Notes under the pieces: generated by a model
The model's database searches: none
Seen by the model: only the letters and a program-made list of their open reading frames with translations
Told to the model about the DNA's origin: nothing
In this document: positions 49,801-59,279 of the stretch, one piece after another
How positions within the stretch are numbered: position 1 is the stretch's first letter
Layout: each line of letters begins with the position of its first letter
Assembly: GCF_002234675.1 (NCBI RefSeq)
Contig: NC_019875.2
Location: forward strand, 26,130,299-26,194,298
Direction: 5' to 3'
DNA length: 64,000 nt
From: Oryzias latipes
Taxonomy: Eukaryota > Chordata > Actinopteri > Beloniformes > Adrianichthyidae
Made by a program: the position numbers and the translations under genes

Positions 49801-52800
49801 TATTTTATGAAGCAGATAGACTTAGATGACTTCATTGATGGGTTAAATGCATTTATTAAAGAACAAATGCCAATACCCCAACAATATTGGAAATGATGTC
49901 AATTGTATCCTGACAAAAAGTTCTGAAAAAACAACCAAAACAGACATTTGGCTGGAATTTCAACTCTAATTTAACCATGCTACATAGTTTTTCACAACTA
50001 AAAATATCTTACATGACATACAATTATTTGATTATTTGATTAATCATTTTTTCCTTTTTCCTCTTTCCTTACAATGATTACAACATTGTTATTTAAAATG
50101 TTTAATGCTGCCTAAGGTGTTTTATTTTCCCAACTTTCAATAAATTGCTTCAGAGTAAGAAAGATGCCTAATGAATAAAAGGGTCCTTTTCTAGTTAAGG
50201 GTGTACTTGCCCAAAAAAAATGTAAAAGTAGTTAAAAAAATGTAAAAAATAGCGTCTAAAACATGAAATATACCATAAAAAGTGTGGAACTTTCAGAACT
50301 CAAACAATAAAATTCTAAGTCTGATAATCAACACGAGCACTAATGTTTTCAGTGTTGAAGCGTTAGCCTCAGCATTTGCTATTTTTGTTTCCCCTGGTTG
50401 CTGACAAGTCTCACTGAAACTGGTTTTACAAATGGGAAATGCAAGTATGTGGATCAACAGGTCGGAAATGTTCTTTCATTCCTTATTGTTTAACCTGTTT
50501 GTATCTGACAATACATGCTTTTTTATTTTAACATTTTTATGAAGAATGGTTAGATTTGCCGCTCAGATTATTCAATTTTTAGGGCATATCTTATCAGTGA
50601 AAAGACTAAAGAAATGAAAACTGAAAAAGCAAAGAGTTGCCTCAAGGTTGAAAGAGCCTTCAGGGCCTGAAAAGAAATTCCAACGTGTTGAAAGGCCAAG
50701 TTTATCAGCACCTCTAAGGACATGCTGGGTAATGTTTGCACAAGAAACACAGTTTTTCCATTTGACATAAGTGAGGCTGCCACTCAGACTCAGATGTATG
50801 ACTAATGTTACCATCCCAATGATTTAACAAACACTGCTAACAACTTTCCTGCTTATTCAAAGAACTAATGTCTTTAAACTAAAGGTCCTATGTTAATGAA
50901 TTCACGGTTTAGATTAGGATTTAATCTAAACAAATAGGTAACTCTTGCTTAAAGTCAGCTGCAAAACATTCACCTAACAAGTACCTTTGTTTGATGAAAA
51001 GTAACTTTTCTACAGTTTAATTAAAAGTGAAACTTAGTACTTCAAAAGGACACCAAAACAATTATTTTGTATGTCTAATAAACATAAATTAAAGCAATCA
51101 CCAACTATAAAAGCTAAATCTAATCTCCTGGAACCTGTTTACATCATTTGACTATCTCAAACTATCCTCACAAAACTCTTAAATATGCTATACTTTATTT
51201 ATATTGTTGTTTTGAAAGCCCTTTTTCAAAAATGTCTTAGCCTAAAGTTTACAGTACATTTTTTCAGAAAGACTAGCATTTAATTGAGCTAATTAGCTTC
51301 CCAAACAAGCTGATGGATCTGTTTGAAATGATAATTTTAAAAATCAAATGTATAGCAGTTTAAACGTTGGTAAGGTAATGTTGTCTTGCTGCTGTGTGGT
51401 TTTTTTGTTATTCGCGTTAGATCCGATAGACTCAAAATTCTATTTCTCTAAATTACATCACATTTGGAATAAACCTTGTTAAAATTCATAAAGAAAACCA
51501 TTTTATTGTTCATTCTTATGAAATCTATTCAACTTAAACCCCAATAACTTGAAGCTAATAGTAAAACATATATACTTTTTTGCAGTCAAACTGCAAAACA
51601 AAAAGTCTGTTTTGTTCATGCTTGGATACAATTACACTTCCATAAACACAGAAATGATCATCTATGGAACTAAACAGCCTAAACAAAAACTGTTCCTTTT
51701 TGTTCAGGAACTGATGTCTTCTAGCTAGAACAGGCAGAAATCTATGACAGTTAGTGTGCCATTGTACTGTTAGACGACTGCTATCAGTGTGGGGCCTTAC
51801 TTCAAGATAAAGGACAAGCAGACAAAACTGAGGAGTCGTAAGCAAGTCACCACTGGCAATCTAAGCTCAGAAACGTCCCAATTCCTGGTTGAATGAAACG
51901 TACTTGGACTCAGAAATCCAAAGATGTGCTTAGTTTATCTGACAACAGGTTCAGGAAGAAGAAGTTTGATTTACTTACTGAGGACGTAGAGAGAGAGTAT
52001 GATCCCTGCAAGGCAGAAGCCCTCAAAGAATCTCAAAGTGCTGAACATTGGGACGTTGACAGAGAAAGCCACGGATAAACCAAACACCAGCATAAACAAC
52101 ATCGACATGATCAGCACTGGATACCGACCAAACCTGCAACCAAACAAAAAATGACATTGGTCATATAAAAAGAAAAAAATGCAGTCATTCCAGTTATTTG
52201 TCGCTTTCAGAAATCTTACCAATCTGCAAGAATTCCAAACACGAGGTATCCAAAGATTGACCCCACCAAAAGAGAGAACTTTGCAATGTGAACTTCTGAT
52301 GCGGAATCACACACCAGACTCCACTAGAAAAGAAAAGAAAAGCACAAACATGGTGATTAGCTCATTCGAAAGCTTCTTTTAAAAGCTATGGCCACTAAAA
52401 TAATAAATAATCCAGCGTATGTAGATTAAAGGCCAAATGTAAAACACATTTTTAACATCCTTACTAGAACATATTAAAATATCTGATGGTCAAAGTTTGT
52501 GTTGATCAAAGTTTGATGATTAATGAAAAAATATTAAAGCCACTTTTTGTGAAGACTATCAGGAGAAATTATAAAGAATGGCATACAGGAAGCATAAAGA
52601 TTGAAATTAAAAAGAAAAAATAAACTGTGTTGTTTGGGGAGAACCCTGATTCTCCAAATTTTTGGTTCATGCTTAGGAAGGGTTGGTACAGTTATACGGC
52701 GTTTCATCACTGCCATAAATTCAACGAGTGCAAAGACAACTGAGCGAGTGTATTCAGGAACTGAGTGAGCGAACCTTACAAACGCGCAGGCTAACAGGCT

Positions 52801-55800
52801 GCTCTTGAGCTGCATGTGGCTTTCCAACAACAAAATACATTTACAAAACATTTGAATCAAAAAAATAACAAAATTCAACAATAACCACTTTTTTTTAACA
52901 TAAAAATGGCACCACTTCCTGGTTTCTGACTTTCAATCTAAAGGCCCGTACACACTGGGACGAATTTCGTGCGCGATATTCGCCGACGTTTAACGCCTCG
53001 TGATTAAACAAAGGGCACTAATGTGAGTGTGCACGGCACGCGTAAAAGCGTCATTTTTTTAAAAAACGCCTCGGGCTAGTTTTTTTGGTTTGACGCGCCG
53101 CGTCAAAAACTATACGACCAATGAGAATGGCGCTTTTGCACACGTGTCTGGAGCTTCGGAAGTTACAGTAAAACACAACTTGGGGGCGCTCAAACACAAA
53201 ACTGTCTTGCCGAACACACATACGTCACAGCGAAGAAGATATACGCCAAGTAGCATCTACACTGCCGCGAAGAAATAAGACGAAGAAGCTGAACTCACTG
53301 ACGGACATTATAAAATATCCCCGAAAATGCTCATGATACATTTTCAGCTCTTGTACCAGTCGATAAAACTCCCCATGTTCTTCTCTTCTCGTAACTATGG
53401 GATGTTCCCAAAATCGACGTCTTTTCCGCTGTCTTTCATCAATCAACAGAACAATAATTTCTTCATCGCTGGAACTGGAGCTGGAGCTACTGGTGCTGGA
53501 AATATTCATGTTTTCTTTGTTTGATTCTGACAAGCGTGTAAATACTTGCTCTCTTCTTCTGAGTGAAAAGCGAGTTTAAGAAGCGTAAAGTTGCGCAGCG
53601 CCACCTTGTGTACAGGGGGTATTTCTGTTTTACATTAAGCGCCATCTAACGTCAGGGAATGAAATTACATGTTCGCTCGGCTCATCGTCAGCGAAAATCG
53701 CCTGGGTGTGAACACAAAAAACGTGGCGAAAAACGCTGGCGAATATTCGTCCCGGTGTGTACGGGCCTTTAGGCTGTGAATTGGCAGGAGTCTGGCGATG
53801 CGATGTGTGTCATGGTACAATACGTGCCAATGTACCGAGACTGCAACAGAGACAATTTTTTTTAAGTTTTAAAAAACTTTGAATAAGGCATTCACCTGAA
53901 CAAAATTGTATAAAATACATTTTGCACAATTTTCAAAACACTAAGTTCTGCAACTGGATTTCCTGCTAATTCCAAGTGCTGTTATTTTGATCAAAACTTA
54001 AATATTTTTTCAACACTCATCCTAGTTTGGTTCCCATAACAAAATATTTTTCAGTATGAAAAAAAAAAACTATGCTTAAATGTGGCTGGCTGTACTGGCA
54101 GATGGTTCACGTGATATCTTCTTTCTTTGTAGTTCAGTGTGGTGCGCTGCCAACTAGCGGTCAGGGGTTTACAGACAATGTAACAACAACAGTGTTCCAC
54201 TGAAATGATTGGTTAAAAATCTTTTTGGCAGCATTTGAAATTGATACCAGTGTTGCCAAATAAAATATGCACAGAATTGACTTTTTCCTACAGAGCAGAT
54301 ATGTGGATTCTGCCGCCATTCATTTGTTCTCATCTTTGTCTGCATGTGGACTCTTTTTCCACCAACCGTTGTTGTAAATTGTTCCAATCAGTCACAAGGA
54401 ATCCTCTAAAAGTGACAAACATGAAGCTAGCTGGAATTATTATAAAGCTCAATAAAAAGGAATATCTTTGGTCAGCGTTTCCCTCTAAATAATGCAGGGG
54501 GAAGCAGAAACTGGAGCAGACATGATTTACTGTTCTGGGTGAAGTTGACCTTAAATCTTTGTCATGAACCCATTCTCTCAGCCTTAGAAACTACATATGT
54601 AAAACACATGTTGAAAGTTGCGAAACTCTACGCAACAATTCCACCGCAATTGTGTTTTATTTTCAGTTTCCTCTGAGGAGCTCCAACCTCTCATAACCTT
54701 TACCCACAGTGACCTGTGCAGAATGGAACGCTCCGGGGTTTCGCAGTGTCACCCCGCCATCACATGAGTTTGGCATGTCACTCACTCTGGGCTCCAGTAT
54801 CAGTGTCAGCAAAAGAAGAAGACAGATGGAGAAAAACAAGTTGCTGTTGTGTTTCTGAAAGCAGTTTTCCGCTGAAACTCTCTGACTGATTTACTCAGGG
54901 AGAAACACTACAAGCATGTGAGTGTGGTGACGATGCAGAACAGACGAAGCACAGACAGATGACCCCAGACGTAAAACACCAACGCAGCATTAACGCATCA
55001 CATTCTCACTGCTAACTGGTCTCAAATGCATTTCCGGGTTAGCAGAGTATGTCAAATTTTAAAAGCTGCCTTTCTTGTTATTTTTTGCAAATAACGACAA
55101 ATTAAAAGGAATTAAGAGTTCTATCTGGATCGCTTCTATCAGGTGAAACAAAGATTAAAGAAAAAACAAATCTCAAGTCCTCAGCTGTGGCTTGTCTAGC
55201 TCCTTTATAATTCCATGTTGTACTATGTCTTGTTTTGTTCCAGACACAATGGAGTTCATCATCTGACGAAAAGACAAAAGAACGAGGGGCCAGAACCAAA
55301 TCAGTCAAATTCCTGTGAATCTGTTAAATCCTCTCAAGTGACCCTGAATGATCAGAGTGGAGCAGCCTTCAGCCACAGCTGCTCGCCTGCACTCACTCAA
55401 CCGCAAAGTGGTGGGCGGAGGTATGAAAGAAGAAGCATGAAGGAAAGGAAGGAGAGGGGGACAAGAAAAGAAGATGAAAGCACTGAAAAACAGAGTGCAC
55501 AAGGCAGATGAACGCAGGGAATTTAACGATATGTGTTTGACAACAAACTGAAGAAACAGTGCGAGATGAGAAAGGATTGTTGGGCGAAAATGGAGAGCAA
55601 CACGAGCAGAGGATGCTGCATAGCTACTGCCTAGCAACAACCCATCACTGAGGTTATCCGAGTCTGTCTGCTTCCAAGTTTTAGCACAGCTGCTTCGCCG
55701 ACTGCAACGCTTGATAATGTATAGTTTACAGGAGGGGAAGCAGCAACTGCTACTAAGAGAATAATTGACGCCTCAAAGATCAATTAAGACATTTCGTTGG

Positions 55801-58800
55801 GGTTTTGTCGAAACCCAACAAAAGTCGAGCATCACATGAGGGCCACATGTTTGCAAAGTTGGCTGATAGTTTAGGTGATAGAAGCTGCAAACACAATCTG
55901 CATTCCGTTGCACAATCTCAAAAAACGACGTTAAACCATGGCCAAGGGTCAGACACCCCACAAGGCTGCCGCTTACAAAACAGCACTTATCAGAAACAAG
56001 CGTGCAGCACACACTCCTGTTGCACACACATCCATAGCCTCGTCAGAGTTTTATCTTTTGCTCACACAAGTGTCTGTTGCACCCAGCTGATGCTGTGAGA
56101 GGCTGTCATTGTGTGTTGACTGGGTATCCACGGGGGGGGGGGGGTCATCGCCTTTTGACAGCTGAGACCATTTCAAACAAGTCCCACATCAATCCAGGGT
56201 CTGTTGAAGAAGTCAACCAGCTGGGTAAACAGTTTGAGGGACACAGAGTTGAGGCTCGCAGGGGGTTTGCAGCTAAACATAATCGTTCTGATGTGGGGGT
56301 GTGCAACTGCATGCACACTGATATTGGAAGAGGGTTGTAGGAACTTAACCCTTTCATAAGATTACATGTTAAGCTTATGTAGAGGTGCTTCAAAATTCTC
56401 CTATAAAACACAAAATATAACTTCTAAATAATATCAGTCTGTTTTCTCATGTATCATGATTTTGGTGTTTTTAATATGTTCTTATGGTATTTTTCTGTTG
56501 ATGGAGGACATTTATAAAGAAATGTCATCTTAAAATTGCATTTCCGAGTATTTCTTTATTTAAATTGTTGTAAATCAGGAGCAGATGAAACAAATGCTGT
56601 TTGAAAAAGCTTGTTGTTGTGACATAGGAGCTACAAATGGAGGGTGACAAGCTTCCTGTTCTGCTCCATTCTGATGTATTCACTTGTAGACGACTAGATC
56701 CTTCATTTTTCTCATCCAAACTGGCATCTGGCTCAAAATTGTATGGCTCGCCATTTTTGTTGCAAAGGTAATGTCAGGTTGGGGGTTAAAAGGGGCTGAA
56801 AGCTAACAGGGCAACTATAAACAGATGGATGATGGGAAGTAAAGGCCAGCCTACCATTGTATCTGGCAGTAGTCCCCCCGCCCAAAACTCAGGCAAATTT
56901 CGGATGAACTACTACCACTCACCACAAACTATGTACCAGATAATGACTTTTTGTTTATTTTAGCTAAAAAGAGCATATTTACAATTAAAAGACCACTGAG
57001 AATCTTTTTAAATTAGATCAAAATATGATTTAAAAGTTAAAATGTGATTAAGTTAAACAGTGGACACTAAAAATTGACTTTGTATCTTAAATATAGTAGC
57101 TCCATTGCTTACTGGAAGTGGATGACAGCTCAAGCTAGAGTTCAGAGGCTAATCTGTATTTGGAGATGGTCTCTGGGCGACATCAGCTAAAAAACTGCTC
57201 TGCATAAGAATGAAATGAAACGTTGCAGAGGACGTCTCTGAGCAGCTATGATCCATTCTCATTTCTAAAGCTCAGCTCAATTAAGAAGGACCCTGCGGAG
57301 AGCTTCATCTCAGTTAGAAACGATCTCCACATTAGCCATTTTAGATCCTTCGCAACGACTTGCACCTCTTCTGCCCCCAATCAGGCTTTCTTTCAGTCAC
57401 CTTGCAAAAAAAAAAAAAAGTAAAAATGAAAGTAGAGCAGGGCTAGAATATGTTTGTCTAATGCAGACAGTGTCAATTTTCTGTTTTGCTTTTTAGGGAC
57501 CAAGTGCTGCAGATGGTTAAGCTCATTAATGTGAGAGAAATGCCAGCTCATTGCTTCCCGCTGTGGGTTCCTTCCCTATTCCTGTGCTGCAGTGGGAAAG
57601 GGGAATCTAGGAAAACAGAGGGGAGCTGCGGAAGTGCACAAGACCCATGACAAGTCTGTGGCTGAAAGTGGGAATCCGAGTCGCAAGACATGAAGACGAA
57701 TCCCAGGGAGGACCTTCTCTGATGGTGACCTTGTCAGCATATAGATGGCAGGGTTCAGCGGGGACAAGCAGCGCCGGGGACTTTAGGCAGCTGGCGAGAT
57801 CAACATGACATTCTCAGGGTGTGTAAAAAGAAAGCTGTCATTCCCCCTTTAAAGTCGAGTTTTTTTTTTTTGGGTGGGGGGTTACGCTTTAAAACAGGAG
57901 AGAACATCTGATAGTACAGATCCACCCAATGGCATTCCTTACAAGTGATTTCATATTCAGCTGCATTTTAGGATCCATGCAAAACCACTGGGGACTTTGG
58001 GGAAACCTCGCTTTCCCCAAATCAGCTGCAGACGATTAATAAAATGTAAAAAAAAAAAAAAAAAAAAACATTGATAAAACATTGCAGCTGCACTTCATTT
58101 ATGTTATTTTAATGTCAGCACGTCAGCTATGAGCAGAAGGACTATCTGCAAACTTAGCCACTCTGTAGAAAGCCTCAAATCAATCTTTTCATAACAGACT
58201 TTATTAATAATCCATTTGAACTCTACATCATCATTGGATATAAAAATGTACCCTGTTCTGCAAGCCTGAGCACTGACATTTTCACAAACTTAATTTAATT
58301 TTGTGACCTTCTTTCTGTGCAGAACATGAGTGCTGAGGGATTCAGGCTAAACTGGGAAATGCTGGAGGAGTATCTCAATACTATTTGGTTAGGGTTGAGG
58401 TGGGGCGGGTGCTGTTTGGACAAGGATGGAGTTGCATTATTATATAGAGAATGCTTGATGACCTTTGCTCCAAATCAAAGGATCCGTGTCTGTAAAGAAA
58501 AGCCGGTGAATCCCCCCCCCCCCCCCCCCCCCCCCCATGTCTCGTGCCCTTGCCAATGACTGCGTCTTTGCGCGTCAGGTGACCCATAGTGTCAGCTGCT
58601 GGATGAGTCAGTGTCAGCCCGGTGCATGCTTTCACTTTGGGGGAATCCAGGGAGAATTCTCACTGGATGAAGCGTAATGGAGGCTGTTAAAAACATAAAT
58701 CTTTATGGTCAGCATGGTGTTAATAATTGCCTAGGTCTATTTCTGTCCTGCATGTAGGATTCGACTGATGCGTGGGGTTGTAACACAGATCCCCCCCAAA

Positions 58801-59279
58801 AATGCACCGCTTACCTTGGTAACCACGTTCTCCACCAGTCCTGTGTGTGACTCGAAGGTCCACTCGCTGCACAGGCAGTCCACGTTGCTGCTGCTGCTGC
58901 TGCTGCTGATGTTGTTGTTGTTCTTGTGGACGCTGGTATTTCTGCCCCGAGAAGAATAATCTTGCGGAGCTCTTGTGTTTTTGCTGCCGTCCGACTGCAC
59001 GAGGTAGCCTGCTTTCTGGTTAGTCCAGTTGAGCGAAGGCTGGACGCATGTGCTGTTCGGCTGGGCGAAAAGGAAAACGTCCGAGTACTGACTGAACCCG
59101 ATGAATAACGCAGGGATCCATGTCAGCGCGATCAGCTGTTTCTGGTATCTCCCAAATCCCCCGAGGAACGGTAGAACCGATTCGTCGACGCGCGTCAGTT
59201 TTCCCGGCCATACGGATTCCGGAGACACGAAGCCGTTCTCCGGGTGATGGTCCCCCGATTCGAGCTGCACCACGGCCAT
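27365..59279 (-). CDS. slc22a23: SLC22A23, orphan major-facilitator transporter, complete, ten exons
   Basis: Twelve-span MFS protein of the SLC22 family; substrate unknown. Exons on the minus strand: 58815-59279, 52220-52323, 51979-52133, 41037-41205, 38261-38388, 34921-35023, 34018-34250, 31171-31203, 29334-29460 and 27365-28817. All are GT-AG, phases agree, and they total 2970 bases (989 aa). Matches to human SLC22A23 as I remember it include SVLPFLGG, LTWIPALFIGFSQ, STLRFFEGFCLAGIIL, MVGTRNLWKNIVVLCVNS, LTGYGIHHCFARS, RRGGLL, FFCAEITPTVIR and ASAGFGMLTAPI. MFS motif A reads GILADWFGRYP across exons 2 and 3. Extracellular loop 1 has NST, NWT and NTS glycosylation sites and Asn and Ser runs. 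The C-terminal tail is about 430 residues against about 60 in human. Introns range from 86 bp (intron 2) to 10.8 kb (intron 3). Confidence 0.95.
29461..31170. other. SLC22A23 intron 8
   Basis: 1.7 kb AT-rich intron. The segment ending gacaataaagtattctattctattt (about 30312-30337) looks like the 3' tail of a retroelement with a short TATTC repeat. Nothing coding is seen. Confidence 0.4.
31171..31203 (-). other. slc22a23: SLC22A23 exon 8, a 33-bp microexon
   Basis: It encodes LGKYSAHLNI between split codons. It is flanked by a pyrimidine tract with CAG on one side and GTAAG on the other, and is needed to keep the frame between exons 7 and 9. The residues GKYS match human GKYSQHPD. Confidence 0.85.
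31825..33262. mobile_element. DNA transposon with inverted ends, carrying a Myb/SANT-like fragment
   Basis: The ends are inverted: ggggggtattccagacagc on the left and gctttctggaatacccccc on the right. It lies in SLC22A23 intron 7. Subterminal parts also match in inverted form, such as tcggttccaaaagaccgg (left) against tttttggaaccgacagc (right). Inside is a short open frame (31978-32199) with a Myb/SANT-like start. The middle (about 32230-32960) is AT-rich with its own inverted-looking ends and may be a nested insertion. PIF/Harbinger affiliation is inferred. Confidence 0.65.
31978..32199 (+). pseudogene. Myb/SANT-like DNA-binding domain fragment of a transposon protein
   Basis: 73 codons. 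The segment KRALYFSEMESEILMTAYED resembles the first helix region of the Myb/SANT-like proteins that PIF/Harbinger elements encode beside their transposase. The frame ends soon after, so most of the domain is missing. It is a transposon relic, antisense to SLC22A23. Confidence 0.5.
37066..37775. repeat. Foldback copy of the ~600-bp repeat family (SLC22A23 intron 5)
   Basis: The left arm (37066-37345) is the reverse complement of the family, recognisable by tcccatcatccctta, ttacagcccctcacaaccc and aatattgaagcg. The right arm (37480-37775) is in the forward orientation, with aatgaggagcagatgaaaaa, acttctaatgaactaccgcc, ggctaaaaacagcat and aaaggaccactgagaacac. The family's 3' end therefore sits at both outer edges (ccttcagtggtcattta and aattaaaggaccactgag), making a large imperfect inverted repeat. 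Confidence 0.7.
37786..37930 (-). repeat. tRNA-derived SINE in SLC22A23 intron 5
   Basis: Read on the minus strand it starts gggcggccgtggtgcagcgg. A pol III A box TGGTGCAGCGG lies at 37911-37921 and a perfect B box GGTTCGATTCC at 37868-37878, followed by the fish-SINE body aagtgtccttgggcactc. It sits directly beside the right arm of the foldback repeat, so it may have inserted into that element. It is a SINE and not a functional tRNA: no cloverleaf acceptor pairing is kept. Confidence 0.85.
40041..40084. repeat. Two-copy 22-bp tandem duplication
   Basis: ccttataaacaatacatatg is followed at once by a near-identical ccttataagcaatacatatg, in SLC22A23 intron 4. It is probably a replication-slippage product. 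Confidence 0.75.
40610..40827. mobile_element. Small terminal-inverted-repeat element (MITE), copy B
   Basis: Inverted ends cgttgtgctatccta and taggatagcacaagggtt. It aligns end to end with the reverse complement of 17309-17514, including ccctaccatgacaaag, gtggataaaggt-like and ggttcagcacactgtct blocks. It lies in SLC22A23 intron 4 and has no coding capacity. Confidence 0.8.
43751..43783. repeat. (GTAT)n microsatellite
   Basis: About eight tetranucleotide units, with one unit changed to gtaa. Confidence 0.9.
43975..44185 (+). repeat. Degenerate tRNA-derived SINE in SLC22A23 intron 3
   Basis: A degenerate A-box-like AGTGGTCTTCT (43981-43991) and B-box-like GAGTTCAAATC (44025-44035) are spaced as in a tRNA. 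A SINE body follows with gcattaaggggttggattgg and cacagctcactgcc, phrases seen in teleost SINEs. Confidence 0.65.
45945..46015 (+). repeat. Fragment of the ~600-bp repeat family (3' end)
   Basis: cctaaaaacggcctaatcat, aattaaatgaccagtgggaa and the following atcaaaagatgattggagtg match the 3' end of the copies at 37480-37775 and 56447-57015. Confidence 0.55.
47336..47450 (+). repeat. Fragment of the ~600-bp repeat family (both ends, middle deleted)
   Basis: gtttttggtgtttttgacat and gttcttgtggagg match the family's 5' end (compare 56460-56500). The adjoining gtataatcatttttaaaacagatcaatg matches the 3' end. It looks like an internally deleted copy. Confidence 0.5.
52941..53769 (-). mobile_element. 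PIF/Harbinger-like transposon remnant in SLC22A23 intron 1
   Basis: Nearly perfect inverted ends: aaggcccgtacacactggga on the left and, read inward from the right, aaggcccgtacacaccggga. The pair is flanked by TA on both sides (52939-52940 and 53770-53771). Near the right end is an open frame (53225-53533, minus) resembling the N-terminus of HARBI1-like transposases. The DDE catalytic part is absent, so this 829-bp copy is non-autonomous. GC content is higher than in the surrounding intron, which suggests a fairly recent insertion. Confidence 0.75.
53225..53533 (-). pseudogene. Truncated HARBI1-like transposase N-terminus
   Basis: 102 codons. A Ser-rich acidic start ([20 protein letters not shown]) is followed by RRRFWEHPIVTRREEHGEFY, then RLVQELKMYHEHFRGYF and MSVSEFSFF. 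That order is typical of the region just before the DDE nuclease in PIF/Harbinger transposases of animals. The frame ends before any catalytic residue. It is on the same strand as SLC22A23, so exonisation is possible but not shown. Confidence 0.65.
56132..56144. repeat. Poly-G run (13 G)
   Basis: A homopolymer inside SLC22A23 intron 1. Its exact length may be uncertain. Confidence 0.85.
56447..57015 (+). repeat. Dispersed ~600-bp repeat family, copy 2 (SLC22A23 intron 1)
   Basis: It is collinear with 10304-10905. Shared blocks include gatggaggacatttataaag, gcatttccgagtatttcttt, caagcttcctgttctgctcc, cttgtagacgactagatcc, ggcatctggctcaaaa, aggggctgaaagctaacagg, gatgatgggaagtaaaggcc, ggatgaactactaccact and aaagaccactgagaat. 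No reading frame is conserved between the copies. Confidence 0.75.
58512..58536. repeat. Poly-C run (25 C)
   Basis: An uninterrupted cytosine tract in SLC22A23 intron 1, about 280 bp from the exon 1 donor. It could form i-motif/G-quadruplex structure and is prone to length error in assemblies. Confidence 0.95.
58886..58920. repeat. CTG/GTT trinucleotide tracts in SLC22A23 exon 1
   Basis: On the plus strand about eight CTG units are followed, after a short break, by four GTT units. On the coding strand these give a run of Asn (NNNN) and then of Ser (SSSSSSS) in the first extracellular loop. Confidence 0.9.

Larger units (their letters stand above)
41206..51978. other. SLC22A23 intron 3 (10.8 kb)
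   Basis: The largest intron. It is AT-rich, with a GTAT microsatellite (43751-43783), a SINE (about 43975-44185), two fragments of the 600-bp repeat (45945-46015 and 47336-47450) and many homopolymer runs. None of its open frames shows a domain or consistent splice flanks. Confidence 0.6.

Noticed and set aside
55305..55640. 111-codon minus-strand frame in SLC22A23 intron 1
   Set aside because: No recognisable domain, composition follows a purine-rich tract, and no splice sites would link it to the transporter in frame.
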